Source: Paenibacillus dendritiformis (lineage in GTDB: Bacteria > Bacillota > Bacilli > Paenibacillales > Paenibacillaceae). From it: 64,000 nucleotides of DNA. The stretch's first letter is position 1. Every line of letters begins with the position of its first letter. The position numbers were made by a program, and so were the translations under genes. Below the pieces are notes generated by a model. That model ran no database searches. It was not told the DNA's origin and saw only the letters and a program-made list of their open reading frames with translations. Of the stretch, positions 60,909-64,000 are shown one piece after another. The stretch spans positions 27,599 through 91,598 of the forward strand of contig NZ_LDIG01000133.1 in assembly GCF_015845845.1 (NCBI RefSeq). The letters run 5' to 3'.

Positions 60909-61880
60909 ATGTCTGATGTCAAAAAAATTGCTATCCTGACGAGCGGGGGAGACTCCCAGGGTATGAACGCGGCGATTCGCGCAGTGGTGCGGTCAGCCTT
61001 ATTCAACGGAATCGAGGTGTTCGGCATTCAGCGCGGCTATCAAGGCCTCCTGAATCAGGATATCCGTCCGATGGATCTGCGGAGCGTCGGAGATATTATC
61101 CAGCGCGGCGGCACGATTCTGCAATCGGCACGCTGTCAGGAATTCCGCACCGAGGAAGGCCAGCGCAAAGGGGCGGACATTCTGCGCGCGCATGGCATCG
61201 ACGGCTTGATTGTCATCGGCGGCGACGGCTCCTATCAGGGTGCGAACAAGCTCAGCAAGCTCGGAATCAAGACAATGGCCCTTCCGGGAACAATTGATAA
61301 TGACATCTCATATACTGACTATACGATTGGATTCGATACGGCCGTCAGCGTCGTGGTCGATGCCGTGAACAAGCTGCGCGACACGATGAGCTCCCATGAG
61401 CGGTCCTCTGTCGTCGAAGTTATGGGTCGTCACTGCGGCGACATCGCATTGTACGCCGGACTGGCCAGCGGCGCGGAATCCATTCTGGTGCCGGAAGTGC
61501 CGTTCGATATCGATGAAGTGGCCCAGCGGATGAAGTATAACTTCGAAGCAGGCAAGCGTCACAGTATCATCATCGTCGCTGAAGGGGTAGGACGCGGCGA
61601 AGACGTGGCCCAAGGCATTATCGAGCGCTGCCCTACGGTCGAGCCTCGCGTTACGGTACTGGGACATATCCAGCGCGGCGGAGCGCCAACCGCTTTTGAC
61701 CGGATTCTGGCGAGCCGTCTTGGCGACTTCGCGGTTCGCAAGCTGATGGAGGGCGAATCCGGCAAGGCATGCGGCATGATTCGCGGCGAACTGGTCGCAA
61801 CCGATATTGACAAGGTCGTCAACACGAAAAAAGAATTCAATATGGAGCTGTACGAGCTGGCAACCCGCCTGTCCCAATAA
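60909..61880 (+). CDS. pfkA: ATP-dependent 6-phosphofructokinase
   Basis: Glycolytic enzyme converting fructose-6-phosphate to fructose-1,6-bisphosphate. 323 residues. The nucleotide loop ILTSGGDSQGMNAA (about 8-21) has Gln where Bacillus Pfk usually has Pro. Next come GGDGSYQGA (near 103-111), the catalytic PGTIDND (near 126-132; Asp base) and EVMGRHCGDIALY (near 172-184). GHIQRGGAPTAFDR closes the substrate site. ATG 60909 with AGGAGG 7 bp upstream. Cotranscribed with ytpB. Allosteric PEP/ADP control is typical of the family and is assumed. Confidence 0.97.
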   Translation: MSDVKKIAILTSGGDSQGMNAAIRAVVRSALFNGIEVFGIQRGYQGLLNQDIRPMDLRSVGDIIQRGGTILQSARCQEFRTEEGQRKGADILRAHGIDGLIVIGGDGSYQGANKLSKLGIKTMALPGTIDNDISYTDYTIGFDTAVSVVVDAVNKLRDTMSSHERSSVVEVMGRHCGDIALYAGLASGAESILVPEVPFDIDEVAQRMKYNFEAGKRHSIIIVAEGVGRGEDVAQGIIERCPTVEPRVTVLGHIQRGGAPTAFDRILASRLGDFAVRKLMEGESGKACGMIRGELVATDIDKVVNTKKEFNMELYELATRLSQ

Positions 61881-61921
61881 GGGAACGGGCTGGATATCCG
61901 CCGTGCAAGCTCTCGGATAAT

Positions 61922-61963
61922 AATCCGGCTGACTGCAACCGATGCGGTCGGCCGGATTTTGTT
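61922..61963 (+). terminator. pfkA terminator
   Basis: AATCCGGCTGAC (61922-61933) pairs with GTCGGCCGGATT (61947-61958) with one mismatch and continues TTTTGTTATT. The loop is GC-rich. Confidence 0.8.
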
Positions 61964-61969
61964 ATTGCG

Positions 61970-62347
61970 CTACATGGAAGCGTATGCAAGCACGACTGAA
62001 CAGAGCAGAAGCGGAATCGCGAACAGATAGAACAGCCGGTTCGGCCATGGGCCGCTGCCGATCCGGGCGGCATGTTCATGCAGCTTCGGCTTGGACATGG
62101 ATTCTCCGCCTGCGGCATCGATGGTATAGGCCGCCTCTTCAGCCTGTCTTTTACGCTGGAGATGGTAACTTACAGATTTGAAAAATCCGATATTTCGGAC
62201 ATGGCAGAACAAAGCGATGCATAAATAGAGGAGCCCGATGATGAAGAAGGAATTCGATAGATTGACGAGAGTCGGGACATGAGAGTTGAGGACAAGGTAA
62301 ATTGCTGTAAGTAGAGCAGTAATAAGCGATAAGCGTTTCATTGCCAA
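61970..62347 (-). CDS. DUF3899-like membrane protein
   Basis: 125 residues. The start is TTG at 62345-62347 with AAAGGAG about 7 bp upstream, giving M-A-M-K-R; an ATG two codons later is the alternative but sits 12 bp from the site. Two hydrophobic segments (about 8-24 and 34-48) and a third near the C-terminus (FYLFAIPLLLCSVVLAY), separated by a cytoplasmic stretch with KRKRQAEEAA. DUF3899 is a family of small membrane proteins of unknown function found mainly in Bacillales. Last gene before the AT-rich island. Confidence 0.75.
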   Translation of the reverse strand: MAMKRLSLITALLTAIYLVLNSHVPTLVNLSNSFFIIGLLYLCIALFCHVRNIGFFKSVSYHLQRKRQAEEAAYTIDAAGGESMSKPKLHEHAARIGSGPWPNRLFYLFAIPLLLCSVVLAYASM

Positions 62348-62535
62348 AACGGCTCCTTTCCCTGCGCAAGCCGTCAGCTTTGCACGTGTTTACCTCTATG
62401 ATTGAAGAGCGGCTGTGTGCGTGTTTTTGTCGTGCTCGTGCGTTCTCTTTCGACGTATTTGTGGGATTTCCTGCTTCTATCTACAAATTTTCCAATCACG
62501 CGATGTAAAGGTATCCAAAACATAATAATAATTAG

Positions 62536-62559
62536 AATATTTTATTTAAATAAAATATT
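62536..62559. promoter_or_regulatory. 24-bp perfect palindrome upstream of the peptide gene
   Basis: The half site AATATTTTATTT (62536-62547) is mirrored exactly in 62548-62559. It ends 11 bp before the -35 hexamer at 62571, an ideal place for a dimeric activator or repressor. The surrounding 62348-62535 has no gene I can support and is AT-rich from about 62480 on. Confidence 0.7.
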
Positions 62560-62570
62560 AATGGTATACA

Positions 62571-62599
62571 TTGACAAAAGGTTATATATGGAATATATT
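62571..62599 (+). promoter_or_regulatory. Strong sigma-A promoter of the peptide-maturase locus
   Basis: Consensus TTGACA (62571-62576), 17 bp, TATATT (62594-62599). The expected transcription start is near 62606, giving a leader of about 28 nt that holds the ribosome site AAAGGAGGTG. Confidence 0.8.
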
Positions 62600-62633
62600 T
62601 CAAAATGAGTATAGTGAAAGGAGGTGTGAAGAG

Positions 62634-62702
62634 GTGGAAGAGATGTTTGCAATGAGCAATAGAGATGGAGATATTATCATTAATGTGCAGTGTGGCGGGT
62701 AA
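62634..62702 (+). CDS. 22-residue peptide with an NxxC tail: probable RiPP precursor
   Basis: Short peptide under the strong promoter, probably the substrate of the radical SAM enzyme that follows. GTG start at 62634, 9 bp after the excellent AAAGGAGGTG; an internal ATG at 62643 is 18 bp from that site and less likely. It begins MEEMFAM, has an acidic middle (NRDGD), then a hydrophobic III stretch, and ends N17-V-Q-C20-G-G. The single cysteine is the only obvious target. The Asn-x-x-Cys spacing is the one described for streptococcal NxxC-class peptides, where a radical SAM enzyme joins Cys sulfur to the Asn beta carbon (recalled from the literature). No protease or exporter is visible in the window. 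Modification is inferred. Confidence 0.7.
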   Translation: MEEMFAMSNRDGDIIINVQCGG

Positions 62703-62728
62703 TTTTTTTTGTCTTTTGTAGAAAGCGG

Positions 62729-62760
62729 TTACAGGAAGGGGGGGTATACCCTTCCTGTAA
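62729..62760 (+). other. Hairpin between precursor and maturase genes (attenuator-like)
   Basis: TTACAGGAAGGG (62729-62740) is complementary to CCCTTCCTGTAA (62749-62760) around an 8-nt loop, followed by TCACATATTTTT. It lies 26 bp after the peptide stop and 27 bp before the maturase start. Such hairpins keep a precursor transcript abundant while allowing some read-through to the enzyme gene. Confidence 0.65.
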
Positions 62761-62787
62761 TCACATATTTTTGGTGGAGGTGTTGAT

Positions 62788-63480
62788 TTGGTTACAACAG
62801 ATGAAATTGCTGTTGCACAAAATATACTTAAGCCGTCACGTTTTAATGTAATGACTCAAGATGGAGACAGTCTCCGATTATATAATTCTTATCGCGGGAA
62901 AATCGCTGTTTTTGCCGGTGATCAAGTAGAGCGTGTAAAGAGATTACTGAAAACAAAAACAGTGGAATTATCACAAAATGATAAGAATAATTCTGAGATT
63001 ATTACTTTTTTATTTCAAAAAGGTTTTTTTGTTCGTGAGAGTGTAGATGAGTTTCAATTAGCCACGGCACAAAAATATAATTTGTTGTCCTTTAAGCGAA
63101 ACCTCGAACTTATCTTGATGCCGAATGAAGACTGCAATTTTCGTTGTGTGTATTGTTATGAGGATTTTGTTAAATCGGAAATGAAGGAAACCGTCCAAAA
63201 GGGCATCCTTAAGTTTTTGGAGAAAACATTGCGAAGATATAATAGTCTGGTAATTAACTGGTTTGGCGGAGAACCGCTGAAATCGTTTAACATAATCAAG
63301 AAAATGTCTCCACAAATCATAGAGATTTGCAAGAAAAACAATGTTCATTATCGAGCGGGCATGACGACGAATGGCTATTTACTTGATAAAGATAAATTTG
63401 AACAGCTAATGGAATATGAAGTGAGATCATTCCAAATAACGCTTGACGGAACAGCAGAAAAGGCTTCTTCGCCGTTATAA
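62788..63480 (+). pseudogene. Radical SAM peptide maturase, 3' truncated by an IS
   Basis: N-terminal half of a radical SAM/SPASM-type peptide-modifying enzyme; 230 residues remain of an expected 400 or more. TTG start at 62788 with GGAGGTG about 5 bp upstream. An N-terminal domain of about 100 residues (RFNVMTQDGDSLRLYNSYRG) is the peptide-recognition part seen in many RiPP maturases. The iron-sulfur motif is C115-x3-C119-x2-C122 (NEDCNFRCVYCYEDF), and the SAM site is WFGGEPLKS (157-165). The frame ends soon after QITLDGTAE, exactly where it enters the left end of an ISL3-family element (63462). The C-terminal SPASM or twitch domain is therefore missing and the enzyme is presumably inactive in this copy. 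Codon usage is AT-rich, like the island. Confidence 0.82.
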
Positions 63481-64000
63481 ATGCAATGACTTGTCGATAC
63501 TGGAATTAAGAACCCAGTAGAGGACAGGTGTTTTCATATGTTTGCAGCAAATTTAAATGAAGGTCAACTTGAGGAACTGCTTCATATTCCCGAACCATGG
63601 TACATTGATCGTGTAGAGTTTAGCCTTGAAGCCAAGCAACTTGATGTGTATGTCAAATTTCGTAAGCGAGCATTGTTCCCATGTTCAAATTGCGGGGAGC
63701 CTGATCAACCGGTTCGAGATATCGCGACCCATGATCGTACGTGGCGTCATCTCAACTTCTTTGAGTATCCATGCTACATCCATGCCGAACATCCTCGCAC
63801 GAATTGCGGCAAGTGCAATTCCATTACCCGGGTTAAAGTGCCGTGGGCACTGGATAAACCGAAGCATTACTTTACCTTGCACTTTGATGCACTCATTATT
63901 GCACTAGCCAAGGATATGCCGATGAATGCAATCAGTCGATTTGTAGGAGAGCACGATACACGCTTATGGCGGATCCTGCATCACTACGTGGATAACGCGA
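63462..64000 (+). mobile_element. ISL3-family insertion sequence, left end (runs off window)
   Basis: The left boundary is placed at GGCTTCTTCGCCG (63462-63474), which resembles ISL3-family terminal repeats and coincides with the break in the radical SAM frame. The transposase gene follows at 63538. The right end and target duplication (8 bp is typical of the family) lie outside the window. Confidence 0.7.
63538..64000 (+). CDS. ISL3-family transposase, N-terminal part
   Basis: Open to the end of the window; 154 codons seen. Begins MFAANLNEGQLEELLHIPEPW and contains the ISL3-type N-terminal zinc-ribbon region: FPCSNCGEPDQPV (C-x2-C), then DRTWRHLNFFEYPCYIHAE and TNCGKCN. The ATG at 63538 follows AGGACAGG. 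The codon usage and GC differ from the peptide locus, showing a separate history. The catalytic DDE residues lie beyond the window. Confidence 0.88.
   Translation, partial: MFAANLNEGQLEELLHIPEPWYIDRVEFSLEAKQLDVYVKFRKRALFPCSNCGEPDQPVRDIATHDRTWRHLNFFEYPCYIHAEHPRTNCGKCNSITRVKVPWALDKPKHYFTLHFDALIIALAKDMPMNAISRFVGEHDTRLWRILHHYVDNA

Noticed and set aside
62402..62608. Hydrophobic 68-codon frame upstream of the peptide gene, possibly a signalling peptide
   Set aside because: It starts at a TTG without a ribosome site and runs across the palindrome and the -35/-10 region, so it is incidental.

Overview
This 64-kb window is ordinary chromosome from an endospore-forming, low-GC-lineage (Firmicutes) bacterium, most likely a Paenibacillus or close relative. 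The evidence is an alpha/beta-type small acid-soluble spore protein, the Bacillales order polA-mutM-ytaF-coaE-nrdR, a Gram-positive hemE-hemH-hemY operon, a lipoteichoic acid synthase, a LysM/M14 spore-type peptidoglycan peptidase and a YtpB-type C35 terpene synthase. GC content is moderately high until about 62.4 kb, where the DNA turns abruptly AT-rich.

Layout. 1-3.5 kb: phosphate uptake (pstC, pstA, pstB, phoU; pstS lies to the left). 4.1-10.6 kb: DNA repair and cofactor block (polA, mutM, ytaF, coaE), a lytic transglycosylase, a SASP gene and nrdR, followed by tRNA-Ala(GGC). 11-14.6 kb: an AraC regulator, a sugar kinase and a GH4 6-phospho-glycosidase, which look like one sugar-use unit. 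14.7-23.3 kb: small membrane and stress proteins, a cupredoxin, glutamate racemase, an M14 peptidase and a BCCT transporter. 23.4-30.2 kb: LTA synthase, an rRNA methyltransferase-like protein, an O-methyltransferase and two tandem NSS transporters. 30.8-35.6 kb (minus strand): a secreted protein, an MFS pump, and tatA beside a Tat-dependent PhoX phosphatase behind a near-perfect PHO box. 35.9-46.2 kb: heme operon, CapA, FAH-family and DUF92 proteins, TetR, ABC-F and STM3941-family proteins. 46.3-51.7 kb (minus strand): AcuI-like reductase, M42 peptidase, LapA, oligoendopeptidase F and two small proteins. 51.8-59.2 kb: a cold-shock gene, lacZ with a divergent AraC regulator, a nitroreductase and an MFS permease. 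59.3-62.3 kb: a coiled-coil hypothetical, ytpB-pfkA and a DUF3899 protein.

The right end (62.4-64 kb) is the most unusual part. An AT-rich island carries a strong sigma-A-type promoter with a perfect 24-bp palindrome just upstream. It drives a 22-residue peptide ending in an Asn-x-x-Cys-Gly-Gly motif. A hairpin follows, then a radical SAM peptide maturase cut off by an ISL3-family insertion sequence. It reads as a small radical-SAM RiPP locus, possibly of the NxxC thioether type, broken by a mobile element.

A second window-wide signal is a dispersed, non-coding repeat with a core of about 29 bp. It occurs about twenty times in both orientations and is confined to four large intergenic gaps (3.5-4.0, 17.0-17.3, 30.3-30.8 and 52.2-52.6 kb).
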